Position numbers and translations under genes: made by a program. From positions 8,106,606 to 8,170,605 of the forward strand of contig NC_080075.1 in NCBI RefSeq assembly GCF_949987535.1: a stretch of 64,000 bases of DNA, in the 5' to 3' direction. Of the stretch, positions 11,601 through 26,600 are shown in pieces; positions within the stretch are counted from its first letter, which is position 1; each line of letters starts with the position of its first letter. The DNA comes from Balaenoptera acutorostrata. Its lineage: Eukaryota; Chordata; Mammalia; Artiodactyla; Balaenopteridae. Under the pieces are notes generated by a model, which was not told the origin of the DNA, did not search any database, and was given only the letters and a program-made list of their open reading frames with translations.

Positions 11601-14600
11601 TATCTGCAGATACCCTCTCTAAGAACACCTTTTGAGCTCAATGAATAAGTTTTATATTATTCTAGGTAATGAATGTGGTAAATAATATTTACCTAGCAAG
11701 GTGGCTTTTAAAGATATGGTGAGACATAGCATGTAGTATCTTTTCAATGAATGCACTTGTGGAGGGCCGTTAATGTCAGGCTAAGAAGTTTGGACATTTT
11801 TATTAACAGACAATAGGGAACCCATAAGAGGGCAAAAACTGGGCAACACTATGAAGAATAAGCAAAGAGACTAGGGCCAGAGATGCCACTTGAGAGACCA
11901 TCTCTTCCAAGCCTGTCCTAAAGATTGATGCCAAGTTCACAATTTTAAATAATTTTCATCGAATCTTGTAAATACAAGTCAAACTACTCCATAAAACAGC
12001 ATTTCTGAGATTGGCAAATTACTCCCTACGTGGTCCGATCCCAATTTCTCCAAGAGTTCTTCTAGCCTGTCAGATAGCCACCAGTCAAATCTGATATTTG
12101 GGTGCTAGTTGTACTCAAATTTGTTCTTTACTTTTGTTTTTTAAAAAGCTATATCCCCAACTGAGAATAAGACTTTCTGAAATCTAAGTACTGTGTTTCT
12201 CTACATTTACTGCTCCCAGCTGACCATATAATGCATAACAAAGAGCTGGTCACACAGATCAATTAAATCTTAGTTCTAGGACCTTGGACAAGCTGTTAAA
12301 GTTTTCTGAGTCTCCATTTTTTCATCTATATGATGGGAATGAAGATATTTATGAGGAAATAATGTCAAAGGTAACATCAGGTACATATTAAATACATAAT
12401 AGATGGTAGCTCTTACTTTAATTACACCGTAAGCACCAAAATTACTATAATATAAAAATCTGTGGAATGTAGGGACAGGACATTAAGAGAGGTCCCAAAA
12501 TATTCTTCTCAAAGGAGCAAAGACACTATTTTAAATCATCTTACCTGTCAAAAACATAATTGATTAAATGTTCAGATTATGGTCTCTGAACTAAAAGGAA
12601 CCAAGGTTCCTTGGGTAAACAGTTGATTTCAAGGTCTAGAGGAGAAAATGTGCAAGATGAACCTGAGATATCTCGTGGTGTTAGAAAGCAAGGAAGAGGT
12701 CCAAGAATACTGTAGTCAAGTGAAAAAGTCACAGGGACCAACGTGAATGACTTCCTGCTAGCCAAAGATGGCATAATTTGAGTATCAAAAACATAAATGA
12801 CTTTAGGAGATGAAAATGTATCAATTATATAAAACTCCATTAAGATAAAATGATATACATGCAAAACAAAATTAAATTCACTGGTCACCTTTGGAGGTTA
12901 AGGGGACACCAATTTATTATTTTGCTAATTAGTAAAGAAAGGGAAAGAATTAAGCATATATCCTGGTTTTCCTGCATGAACTGTATTTCAGGGAAAGCTT
13001 TTCTTTAGAGAAAGATTCTAGCTAATAAATGCAGAAAGAACGACAGACTATCACAATTCTGCAATTCCTAACGAAGTACTGGATATAGGCAATGATCACC
13101 AATTGGAATTAGAATTATTAGATGAAAAGTCAATGAAGAACTTTTCTAATGGACAAGGCTGCCAATAGCTAAACTCACTGATCAATCTTGACATCACCAG
13201 AAGGCAAGCAGATCACATGCCTCCTCACGTGAGGCACTAGGTGGTAAAGCACCACTAAGAAGTAGCCAAACTGCTAGATCTAAAAAATTACAAGGTATAG
13301 AGAAGTAAGTTAGCCAACACCAGGAGAATGCAAATAGACAAATCCAGAATAGGAGAAATTCTAGGAAAAAAATCCAGTATCTTCAACAAATAAATCCATG
13401 CCAAAAATAGGGGTGGTACTGGTATCAATGAGAGACAGACATTATCAACCAAATACAACACATGAATCTAATCTGGATCCTGATTTGAACAAATCAATTA
13501 TAAAAGACATTTTGGAGATAAGTGGAAAAAACTAGACATGGACAAAATCAAGATATCAAGGAACTTTGCTTAATATAATAATACATACTACACTTATATT
13601 AAAAAGTAAAATGTCCTTATCTGTTAGAGATACATACTAAAGTAAAATGTGAGTAAAATAATTATGGCATCTGGAATTCACTTTAAAATACTCTAGGGGA
13701 AAAAACTGGGTGGAGGGGGGACAAAACAAGAATGGTAAATGGTGATAATTGTTGAAACTGAGTGATGTCTACATGGGGACTCATTTTACTACTTTGTATT
13801 TTCATTTACAGACGTACTATCATTTACACACAAATTTTTATCACAGTATAGACGTTATCTACCTAAATAATGAAATTATCTCACCTATTCCTTACATTAT
13901 TATTGGACTTTTTCACAGCATTTTCATAGAATTCTCCTTCTGATTCAATTCTCCTTTTGACCATTATAGAGATATAACTGCATGAGAGAAGTTTCTAGAG
14001 CATTCAGTTAATTAAGAACACCACCTACCCTGAGCTTGTAGAAGTTTAAGGGTAGCTTCGGCTCTGGCTCTGGCTTCTCTCTGGGATTTAGTTAAAAGTT
14101 TCCCTTCTTTTTTCAAGCGTTCTTTTCTTTCCTTTTCTTTTTGCTTTTTCCTTTCTCTTTTTTCTTGTTCCAATCTTTCCTATAAAAGAATATGTATCAG
14201 ACAAAAATTGTATTAGCTTAATGAATTACAAAATTTAAACATAAACAACCCAAATTTCTAACAAAGCTCTTGAGATACATGCAAAGTATTATGTTAGGAG
14301 CTTCCAAATGAAAGTACTTTAAATGTTGTACATAATGAGTATTAATTAGTATCATATGACAGTAGACTATGTGTTGGCAATGATGCACAAGCAAGTCCTG
14401 TCTGTACCTGAGGAAATAAGGTAGGATTTTCTCTACCTCTTCATCTTATTATTTATATCTGAACAATAGTGTAGCTGAATTACCATGCAACTAAGAAATT
14501 TTTAGAATTAGAAAGCTAGAGATATTTTATGAGAAGCGGATTTAAGTCAAACACAAAGTCAAAGTCAGCAACTTCACAATGACATACCTCTTCTTTACGC

Positions 14601-17600
14601 TTGGCTTCCAATTCTTCAAGCCGTTTTATCCGTTCTTCCTCTTCTCTCTTCTGTCTTTCCTCTTCTTCTTTAAGCTTAGCCAGAGCTTCTTGCATAGCCT
14701 TAACTGTGGCTTTGCTAGGTCCTTTTTTCTTCTCTTTTTCTTTTTCTTCCTTTTCTCCTTTCTTTTTCTTCTTATCTTTTTTCTTTTTGTCTCCTTCATT
14801 GTCATCTACCAAAAAAGAAGAGAGGCAAAGAATATTTTTAAAAGTTGTTTCCTACGGCAATGGTAAGCAAACCCCAGAATGCAGGAACCATAATGGGCCA
14901 GGGCTGATGCCAGCAGCAGGCTAAGGGCTTTGGGTATCAAGGCCTCCTGAGCACTTGAGTAACCAGAAGAGCTCAGAACAACCCAGTTGGCCTCCTTAGA
15001 AGCTTACAATGCTGGTGCTACTCTGAGTTGTCCTGAGGGATTCAAGAAGACAGGAGGACCCTGTCATCAGGGAGAAGATATACAGTACCTAATGTATCTT
15101 CTTAATCCATGGTGTCTGAATTCCTAAATTCTGTAGCTAGTTTTGCTTCTGTAAGATGGGGATGATAAGAATGATGCCTACCTTAAGGGGATAGACATTA
15201 GAAGAATAACATACAAAAATATAAATATATTCCAAGGACTCTATAGCATTATGCTAAAGAATGAAAGACTATGAAGCTACTTTCTTGATGGTTCTCCTCA
15301 AACACATCCAGACAGTAAAAATCTGAGTGGTTAAAAAGCTATGTCGGGCTTCCTTGGTGGCGCAGTGATTAGAAATCTGCCTGTCAATGCAGGGGACACG
15401 GGTTCGTGCCCTGGTCTGGGAAGATCCCACATGCTGCAGAGCGGCTAGGCCCATGAGCCACAACTACTGAGCCTGCGCATCTGGAGCCTGTGCTCCGCAA
15501 CGGGAGAGGCCGCGACAGTGAGAGGCCCGCGCACCGCGATGAAGAGTGGTCCCTGCTCGCCGCAACTGGAGAAAGCCCCTGCACAGAAACGAAGACCCAA
15601 CACAGCCAAAAAATAAATAAATTAAATAAATAAAATTTAAAAAAACAAAAGCGATGTCAATTTTCCCATTAAAAGTTTTCTAGTCTAAAGAAAAATTATA
15701 TAAATCATTTGATCTTTGTTTTCATTCTGAATAAGGGGGAAATTTAACTAGAAAGCTTCTTTTTTGCTAATTGGTTCTAGTACAAAAACATGCCTCAGTA
15801 TTGGTTAAAAGATGTTAAGTAATTTCAGCATGTTACTTTTCCATTTCATAGATCGAATTAGGTTTTTAAAAACAGGAAAGAATTCAGATATTATCTCACA
15901 CTGAGGTATCAAAAGGAAGAATAAATTTTTCATTAGGCAATTTCCAGTCTTCATCAGCAGCAAAAAATTGTTTTCCACAGTGAAATTCCGTAAAAATCCT
16001 AGTTTGTGCACAAATCATTTGAAAGATATTTTATACTACATACATAAATGTTTAACAATGAAAATCAATTAAAAGAGTACTTAGACCTAATTTTTTTTAA
16101 GTTTCTTACAATTTAGTACCTTTATAACCAAGGACAAACAACAAAATGACTTTGGGGCATAATGATTAAAACTTAGGCTGATTATGAATCCAAGCCTTTT
16201 GCCCCTTCCTCGATATTATTACCAACCTTCAGCAGCTGTGCGAGCCTCTCCTTTCTCTTCAGAGGCAGGAGGTGCTCCAGAATCAAGAGTCACTTTGGAT
16301 TTTACAGCTTCCTCTTCAGATTTCCTTTGAGATTCTTTTGGTTTACTCTGATCCTTTTTACCAGATTCTAGCTCTTCTTTTTCTTTCAGCTTCCGCAGTT
16401 TTGCCTTTTCTTCATCCCGCTTTTTTCTCTCACGCTCTTTCTTTTCTGCCTTCTTTTGAGCCATTGTCTTAATTTTGAAGGAGTCGTCATCTTCATTCCC
16501 ACTCTCTGCATTAGGACCTGGTTTATTTTTCTGATTTTTTTTCTGTCCTTTCCTGGACTGCAAAAATTCATCTGATTCATCACTACTTTCACCAGAAGAA
16601 GGTACTCTCATACAATCTTTAATTCTTTTACTGTTATCCTCATCCTCTTCTGACCCATCCCGCTTCTTATTTGATTTCTGAGTTTTCCCTTTAGCTTTTT
16701 TGGAGAGTTTACTAAAATCATCATCATCATCACTCCCAGAGTCCATTTCCACTTTGGGTTTTGCAGTCTTTTTTGATTTTGAATCTTTATCTTCCAATTC
16801 TTCACTATCATTATCTTCAAAACTTTGTTTTTTGCCTTTCTGTCCTTTCTTTTTTTTATCTTGTTTTGAGGTGGATTCATCTTCATTACTTTCTGTTGGC
16901 TAAAAAATTTCCATTGTTAGAAATATTAACAGAGTTATACTTTTTTTTTTTAATAATTGAAACTCCTCAAAGTCATGTACTTCGTTAAGTACACATGGAA
17001 AAATTATCAAAATAATTTTAAAATAAGGTCGTTTTTACAAGAATATAAAACTCAAGCAAGAACCAGAAGCTAGCCTAGGCCTCAGGCACATCTCATATTC
17101 ACTGTAAATTTCAGAATCCAGGTGCTCTGAAGCAAACACTAATCACCAGTCCACATTTACTACCTTCTTCAAATGGCATAAAAAGCCTAAGGGGAAAATT
17201 GAAAGAAAAAATATCCATCCCTCTCTCATTACTCTGAGGCTTATCCGATTTCAAAGTATGGAAAGGAAGTATCAATAATATAGAAAACTGCAGGTAGAGT
17301 TGGGAAATGTTATATTTCCAAATGTACCAATTTTATAAACAGACAACATATCACAAAATACCTTTAGATTCCCAAATAAAGCATCTTTGTATCTGTGAAA
17401 GGTTTTAAAATGCATTATTGATTCCCTAAAAACTATTTTCCCCCTTTGGCATCAAATTTTATGGAAACTTTAAACTAACATATATATGTTGCTCAGAAGT
17501 TTCCAAAAGCAGTCCCTAAAACTGGAGCTAGGAAGAAGCATAAACAGGTAACAACAATCTGTGTTTCACCTTTGCTGTAGCAGTTTCTCTGTCAGCTTTG

Positions 17601-20600
17601 ATGCCTTGAGCTTCCCAAGACAATTCTTCCAGTTCTTTCAGGATATCATCTTCACTAGAAATGGATTAAAAAATATATTTTGAGGTACTGAATTAGTTTA
17701 TTAAGTAAATCTAGTACCAAAGCTAATAAAAATCAAATATATTTAAAATATACTTACTCAAAATCTTGCTTTTTTTTCTCCTTTTTCTTTTTCCCCTTTG
17801 CCTTTTGAGGTTCCTGTTCCTTGGCAGCACCAGCTCCTTCTATTTCTGCAGCCAAGGCATCAAGATCAATGTCATCCTTGGCACTTAAATGAAAACAAAG
17901 AAGACCTAAATGTCATTCCAGAGCAAAATAATCTGTCACATTCACTTACAGAGAATTTTTTTTTTCACTTTAGCCTTTTTCATGCATTAGCAGCCCACTG
18001 AGAAAAATCACTTGGCAAGTTCTTCCATGACAACACTTGAGTTATAACTACTCATAAGCCTCTCCGTATCTGCTTCAATAAAGTTTGAGTTACACTCAAA
18101 CCCAGAAAGAGTTATAATGAACAGCTCCAGGAAGAAAATCTAGGTAATCAAGAAAAGGAAATTCATGCTTGTATTCAAGTAACCCTAAAAAAGAAAAAGA
18201 AAAAAAAAAGAAAGAAAGGAAAAGAAAAGGAAATTCACTTTTGTTGATACCAAAGTTTTTTTTGTGAGTGTCTGAATAGAATTATTTATAAAATGAAGAG
18301 AAGTTAAAAGAGAAAAAGATTCTTATTATTTGATTATCAATAACACCTAAATCTTTGGAAACCTTTGCATTTTTACTTGGAATAGCAAAAATTTTAGAGC
18401 TGAAAAGAACTTTCATCTAGTCTATTATCTCATTTTACCAAAGGGAAAACAAGATGCACAAAGTTTGAATGCTTTCAGCAAAACATCACCACACATCCAA
18501 ATCTAAATAAATCAGGAATGATTCAGTAAATAAAACACCCCAAAATCCAGAACCAAACCTGCTCACAATCTTTTACATTCCTGGTTTCGTTTCTGGTTCC
18601 ATCCCACAATGTTCTCCATCTACCAATATTACTTGGAATAATACACCAAACTAAGTTCCAGTTAAAACCTACAGAAAACAAAGGAGGTCAGTCTGAGATG
18701 TACAAGTAGAAAAGGTGTATGAATTCAAATAAATGATACAATCAGAAAACAAAGACCTCACGCAACATGGCCTCCACTGGTGGATGCCTTGTTGTGAAGA
18801 TGCTTCACTTCAGTAAAGATAATTCCTAATATGATAAATATAAAGATTATGTAACAAGACACTGAGGACACAGAATTTATCCTCAAGGAGCTTCACAGAA
18901 GAGAGAGAGCAAATGAGTAAAAAACCAGGAATTGCAAAATGCTAAGTGCCATGAATTAAAGGAATTTAATGCTTTTATAGGTGACCAGAATTGAAATGTG
19001 CTTTTGTCCTACATTTTTGACAGTGTATTTGAGGGGGATCATAGAACACTGAACCACTGTACTGGTGGTGACTTTCCAAAGCACCAAATCCAGAATGAGA
19101 AAGTCAGACACTTCCTAGCAAAGGAGAAACCTAGACCCAAGTTACTGAAGGAGAAAAAGGAGTTAACCAGGCAAAGAGGATGCATATATCAGACACAATG
19201 AGCACAAAAACCTAAAGGTAATAACATCCATGGTGCCTCAGGAGGACTCATAAAAAGGTATCTGAATCAACTGAGAAGCTTTTTGTAGGTTATTGATTTC
19301 TTGAGCCCACTCAAGATCTAGGGAACCAGAAACTAGGGGTGGAAGCTAGGCACTGTATTTTTAGCAATCTTTCCAGGTCAGATTTGAATGGTTTTTCTTT
19401 TTTTTATAAATGAAGAAACTGAGGCACAGAGAACTTGTCCAGGATCACACAAGGCAGAGATGGGATTTGAACCCAGGAAGTTCTGATTCCGAAGTCAAAG
19501 ATAGTAACCCTGCTGGCATAATCAAATTTGCATTTTAGAAAGCTACCTCTGGTATAAATGATAGGGTAGAATCCCAACTAGTTAGGAAGTAGGAAAAGGT
19601 AGGAAGCTTTTCTAGCTAATTGGGATGACAAACACATCTGACTTGCAGCAGTGGCAGGCAAGATGAAGATATATGAGTCAGATAAATACTAAGGAGATCA
19701 ATCAGCAACACAAATGACCAACTGGTTGTATATAGAAAGGGGGAGGGAAGAATCAAGGATGATTCTCAGGTCTCATCAGGTAACAGAAACCTAAGTCTGG
19801 CCCAGCATCAACCATCCGGCCCAGCAGCATGAGATCAACCAGTACCATCTCCAAAGGCAGCTCTGCCAATATTCCACACTACAGCAGCTTCCGAGATAGG
19901 GTGACAAGGGAAGGTGGTTAATGATCGATGCTTGGCACCTTACCTCCAAAAACTTGCCAGCCCTCATCTGACTATATTCATCTCATCAAAATAGTTTGTG
20001 ATTGCCTATACTGCCACAGTATTCATTAACAAACATTTCCAGAATAACAAAACATCGGACTACATCTGTATGCTGCTGAGTTTGAAAAGCTCTTCTGGCT
20101 AGTAAGAGATATTAACAGTTTCTGAGTGCTTACTGTTCATCAGGCATTGTGCTGACCAATCACCAGACATACTATATGTCATTTAATCCTCATAACAACT
20201 CTATTAAATTAAGCTTAAAGATGATGATACTTTATAAAAGGCATCCAGCTAGAAAGTTACATACCAGGAACTCAAGCCCAAATCTGACACCAAAATTGTA
20301 CTGACTTCCTAGAAAATCAAGTTTCCGAAAATTATTTGACACAGGTACAAAATATATCAATGATATAACAACATGCTTAACAGTCTTTACCTACCATGGT
20401 TTCTAAAGTGTTCTTTCAATGTGTACTGAACTTCCTACCCCTGATTCAAGAGAATGTCCTAAAATGTCAACCATATTACAAAAGGACATGAAAGTGACAC
20501 ATCACATCAGTTATTTAACTTGAGACTTTAAACTATACTCTACCTACATTTCAGCCCTACTTTTCTACCTACCCATTACATACTACAGCTTAAAGATTTC

Positions 20601-23600
20601 AGTAAACCAAGCGTCAAATCTACAATCCAGTCATGCTGATAATGCAAGCTTTAAAACCTTTAAGGAACGTGTAAGAGTATTTTTATGTAGGTACATCCTT
20701 CTGCAGATCATTTCCCCTTTATCAAAGCTACAGTATTCTTACTAATATTTGCCCTTCCAGCCCCAATCCTTTATTCTAAACTTACTGCAGACTTCCAGAA
20801 ATAAAAGGCAATTTTCTGTGGTATTCAACTCAGTGTTTTCATAGGCCACATTCCTCCATCATCAGGACAGAAAAAATGTTATAAGTTAATGGCCTTTAAA
20901 AAATGAACCTATTGGGACTTCCCTGGCGGCGCAGTAGTTACAAATCTGCCTGCCAATGCAGGGAACATGGGTTTGATCCCTGGTCCGAGAAGATCCCACA
21001 TGCCACGGAGCAACTAAGCCCATGCGCCACAACTACTGAGCCTGCGCTCTAGAGCCCGCACATCACAACTACTGAAGCCCACACGCCTAGAGCCCATGCT
21101 CCGCAGCAAGAGAAGCCACTGCAGCGAGAAGCCGGTGCACCGCAACCAAGAGTAGCCCCTGCTCGCCGCAACTAAAGAAAGCCCGTGCGCAGCAACAAAG
21201 ACCCAATGCAGCCAAAAATAAAAATTAATTTTTTTAAAATGAAGCTGTTAAAAATATTGCATAGGTAGTTTTTTTAAGAAACAGCCAAACTACTTTCTAA
21301 AGTGGCTTCACCATTTAACATTCACACCAACAATGAATGGAGATGTGTATTTTTTCCACATCCAGTATTTAGTATTTTTCCACATTCAGCTGGTATTTAG
21401 CATTATGGCTACTTTTCCTTTAAGCTGTTCTAATAGATGTGTGGTGATATCAAGGTCTTCCTTTTCATTTCCTTAAAGGCTAGTGAAGTCAAACATTTTT
21501 TCGGGTACTTTGCCATTCATATACATTCCGTGAAATGTGTCTTCATATCTTTTACCCTTTTCTAATTGGATTTTCTTTTAATGTCGAGTTTTGAGAACTC
21601 TTTATATGCCCTTTATATGAGTCATCAGTCAGATATGTGGTTTACCTATACTTTCTTCCAATTTGTAGCTTGTCTTTTCATCCACTTAACAGGGTTTTTT
21701 AACCAGAGCAAAAATTTTGAATTTTCATGAGGTACCATTTATCAAGTTTTTTTCTTTATGCTTTTGGTGTCGTGAAAAAGAACTTTGCACCAACTCATAG
21801 GTCCTGAAGATTTTTAACTATGTTATATTACAAAAGTTGGGTATTTTAATGTTTTGTATTTTGATCTTTTGCCTATGGTTATCCAACTGCTCCAGCAACA
21901 TTTCAACTATCCACCCTATATACATAAAATTGCTTTTGCACCTTTGTCAAAATCCACTTGGCCATACTTGTATGGGGCTATTTCTAAGTCCTCTATTCTG
22001 CTCTATTGATTTATGTCTTTCCCTCTGACACTAATAAACTGTCATGATTAAGGTAGCTATACAAAAAGTCTTGAAATCAAAGTGATTCTTTTTATTCTTC
22101 ATTATCAGAATTGTCTTATCTATTATTAATTCCTTCAAACTTTTCAAATAAATTTTAGAATATTCTTGTGTGAATTTACAAAAAGAATCTTGCTGTAATT
22201 TTTTTTAATTTTTATTATTATTTTTTTAATTTTTGGCTGCGTTGGGTCTTTGTTGCTGTGCACAGGCTTTCTCTAGTTGCGGTGAGCAGGGGCTACTCTT
22301 CGTTGTGGTCCATGGGCTTCTCATTGCCGTGGCTTCTCTTGTTGCAGAGCACAGGCTCTAGGTGCACGGGCTTCAGTAGTTGTGGAGCACGGGCTCAGCA
22401 GCTGTGGCACACGGGCTTAGTTGCTCCACGGCATGTGGGAACTTCCCAGACCAGGGCTCGAACCCGTGTCCCCTGCATTGGCAGGCGGATTCTTAACCGC
22501 TGCGCAACCAGGGAAGTCCGTCTTGCTGTAATTTTAATAGCAATTGCATTAACTGTATGTGAATTTAAAGAAAACCAACATCTTTATTGAGTTTTCCAAT
22601 CCATGAACACCATATTTCTCCATTTATTTAGATCTTCTTTGATTTCTTTCACCAGTGTTTTGCAATTTTCAAAATTCGTATTTAATTTTTAAAGTAATCT
22701 GAAGTAGCATTTTTAATTTCTGTTTCTACATACTCATTCCTAATATACAAAAATGTGACTGAATTTTTTTATATTGATCTGGTATACTGCAACCTTGTTG
22801 AACCCACTTATTAGTTCTTTGCACTAAGCAAGGAGTTATGATTTGAAATAAAAGTACAACCCACCCCCCCCCAAAAAAACTAGACTTCATCAAAATTTAG
22901 AATATTTGCTGTGCAAAAGACCATATGAAGGGAATTTAAAAAAACAAGCCACAAAGTGGAAGAAAATATCTGCAAACTACATATCTGAAAAAAAAAAAAC
23001 TAGTATCTAGACTATGTAAAGAACTCTCAAAACACATCAGTAAAAACCCAAACAATCCAATTAGAAACTGGACAAAAGGCATGAAAAGACATTTCACTAA
23101 AGAGTATTTACAGATGGCAAATAAAGGATGTTCCACATCAATAGCCATTTGGGAAATGCAAATTAAAATCACAATGGGATATCACTACACCATCAGAATG
23201 TCCTCTGCCCAAACAACACTGATAATAACCAGTGTTTGTTGCAGATGAAGAGGACCTGGATCACGCACACATTGCTAGTGAAAATGTAAGCTGGTACAGC
23301 CACTCTGGAAAACAGTCTATCATTTTCCTGGAAAACTAAAAATGTACTTACCATATGACTCAGCAATTGCACTCATGCACATTTATCCCAGGGTAACAAA
23401 AAATTTATCTCATGCAGAAACCTGTAGACAAATGCTTGTAGCAGCTTCATTTGCAACAGCCAAAAACTGGAAACAACCCACATGTCCTTCAAAATGGGTG
23501 AATGGTTAAATAAACTGTGGTTCATCCCCATTCCATGGAATACTATTCAGCAATAAAATGGAATGAACTATTGATACATGCAACAACTTGGATGGATCGC

Positions 23601-26600
23601 AAAAAAATCAGACTGACTGGAAAGAAGCCAATTCCCAGAGGTTATATACATACATGATTCCACTTATAAAATTTTTTATTTTCAAAAATTCATATAAGTA
23701 TAGAAAAGATTCATGGTTACTAGGGTTTAGTGAGGGGAGGTGCACAGAAAGGAGATGATTATGGTTACAAATGAACAACATGAGAGATCCTTGCAATGAT
23801 GGTCTGTATTTTGACTGTGGTAGTGAATATACAAATCTGCACATGTGATAATACTGTATAACACTAATCACAAACATACACGTGTGCTAGTGCAAGTGAA
23901 ACTGGGAAAATCTGAATACGATCAGTGAACTGTATCGGCATCAATATCCAAGTTGTGATACTGTACAGTTTTACAAGATGTTATCATTAGAGGAAACCGA
24001 ATAAAAGACACAGAAATCCCTCTGTATTAATTCTTACAACTGCGTGTGAATCTATAATAATCTTAAAAGTTTAATTAACAAAACTGAACACTGTTTAAAG
24101 GAGAAGGCAAACCTCATACTGAGAAAAAAAAATTTTTGCAATACATATATCTGATGAAAGATTTGTCTATAATATATTAAAAAATCTCTGTGACCCAACA
24201 TTAAAGAACACAATTTTTAAATGGGCAAATGATTTCAACACTTAACCAAATGAGATACAATGATGGGAAATAAACACATGACAAGATGGTCAGTATCACT
24301 AACTAATAAGGAAATGTAAAAAAAATCACAATGAGATGCCACTACACAGCCACCAGAATGACTAAAATGAAGGGCTGATAATACTAAGTGTTGAGAGAGG
24401 ATGTGGAGCAACTGGAACACACCTCTAGAGGGAATGCAAAATTGGCACAGCCACTTTGGAAGAGACAGTTTGGCAGTTTCTTCAAGTTAAACATACACAC
24501 TTACCATATGACCCAGCAATCCCACTCCCAGGTATTTACCTAAGAGAAACGAAAACATATGTCCACACAAAGACTTGTACTCAAATGTTCACAGAAGCTT
24601 TATTCATAATCACAAGAAGCTGGGGGAAAAAAACACTAAATATCCAACTACCAGATAATTCATAAACAAACTGTCATCTACCCACACAAAAGGATACTAC
24701 TCAATGATAAAAGTAAAGAATTAATGTTACACACACCAACATGGATGAATCTCAAAAGAGATTATTTTAAGTGAAACCCAGCCAGCCAATAAAGGCTACA
24801 TTCTCTATGATTCTAGTTATACGAATTTTTAGAAAAGTGAAAACTACAGTGACCCACCACAAAACACAAAAGCTACAGTGATTTTTGGCCAGAAAGGACT
24901 GCCTACAAAGGGTCATGAGGGAACTTTTTGGGTTAATGGAAATATTCAGTATCATGATTGTGGTGGAAGAAGCACAACTGTATAATTTATCAAAACTTAT
25001 TAACTCCACACTTTAACTTTGTGTATTTTATGTCAATTACACCTCAAAGAAGAGAATTTAAATTTCTAGGGATACTATAAAAATGGATGAGAAGTTACAG
25101 AATGGATTTATCAGTTTACTGAAAACAGTTAAGGTTAAAATTATATATACCTAATATAAGTCATTTTACCCATTTTTATAAGTTATGAAAATAAGAATCA
25201 ACATATAATATTTTTATAATACCTCAATTTTTATTAACACAATGTAGTATGTAACTAAAATGACGTTACTGTGAAGGAATCTTTTAAAAACATGGTATTT
25301 CTTTATTAATTGTATGTAAAAGGCATGTGATCAACTTTGGTGCTTGGCTTTTTGGAATAGTCAAATAAAAATCATATATAAAAATAAAAAATGAGACACT
25401 TCACTTTGAGATCAATACACTAAAGCCTTTTAAATATACATAATATAACAAAAAAAAAGTTCACTGTAAAGAAGTAAAAGAAAAATTAACTTGTTTGCAA
25501 ATCTCCTCTCAATTCCGAACTTGGCAAATTTCATTTATTAATGACAGACATTTTCCACTAAAAAGTTGTCTGATTTAAGTTCTACAAGAACATAGGAAAT
25601 CCAACCCTTTCCCAAATTATTCCACAATTCAAAATCTCCAAGCTTCCTAGGATTCTCTCCTACCAACCCCTCTTCTCCAGTGTCTCTTTATTTTTACCCT
25701 CTGAGGAGGTCTTATAGCCTGGCTCAAAATTTCTCTGACACTGAGAGGTAGGGGTCTATGCCCCTCCCCTTTAATATGAGACTGTGTCACTGTTTACTCA
25801 ACAGAATATGGCAGAAATGATGTTACAGTTTCTAAGCCCAGGCCTTCTACTTCTGGGCTCTTGAGACATTCACTGCCAAGCTAATGAGGATGTCCAGGCC
25901 ACACAGAGAGGCCAAGGATAGGTGTTCCAGCTGACGTGCCAACCAACAGCGACTATCAACCACCAGAAGTGAGTGATGTGCAAGCGAGGTAGCCTTTAAG
26001 ATGACTCCATCACAGTCATCATTTACCTGCAACCACATGGAGACCTCCAAGCAAGACCAAACTTGAGCTCAGTCAACCCTCAGAACCAAGAGAGAGGATG
26101 ATTTTTAAATTTTTTTTTTTTTTTAAAGGATTTTCTTATTTATTTATTTATTTATTTATTTATTTTTGGCTGTGTTGGGTCTTCGGTTCGTGAGAGGGCT
26201 TTCTCCAGTTGCGGCAAGCGGGGGCCACTCTTCATCGCGGTGCGGGGACCGCTCTTCATCGCGGTGCGCGGGCCTTTCTCTATCGCGGCCCCTCCCGTCG
26301 CGGGGCACAGGCTCCAGACGCGCAGGCTCAGCAATTGTGGCTCACGGGCCCAGGTGCTCCGTGGCATGTGGGATCTTCCCAGACCAGGGCTCGAACCCGT
26401 GTCCCCTGCATTAGCAGGCAGATGAGAGAGGATGATTTTTGTTGTCTTAAACAACTAAGTTTGGGATGACCTGTTATGATACAATAATAACTGAAGCACT
26501 CACATATTTCTTTCTGTTCCTAATGGATACCAGGGCCTACAGAAGTAGAAACCACACCAGTCCTTCTTCTCTCCCCACCCCCAACTTGACCAAAAAAAAA

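Noticed and set aside
16219..16226. Extension of EIF5B exon 4 to the in-frame stop after GGW
   Set aside because: That stop is reached only by reading into the intron. Splicing at 16227 joins the frame to exon 5 ([10 protein letters not shown]), as in the known protein.
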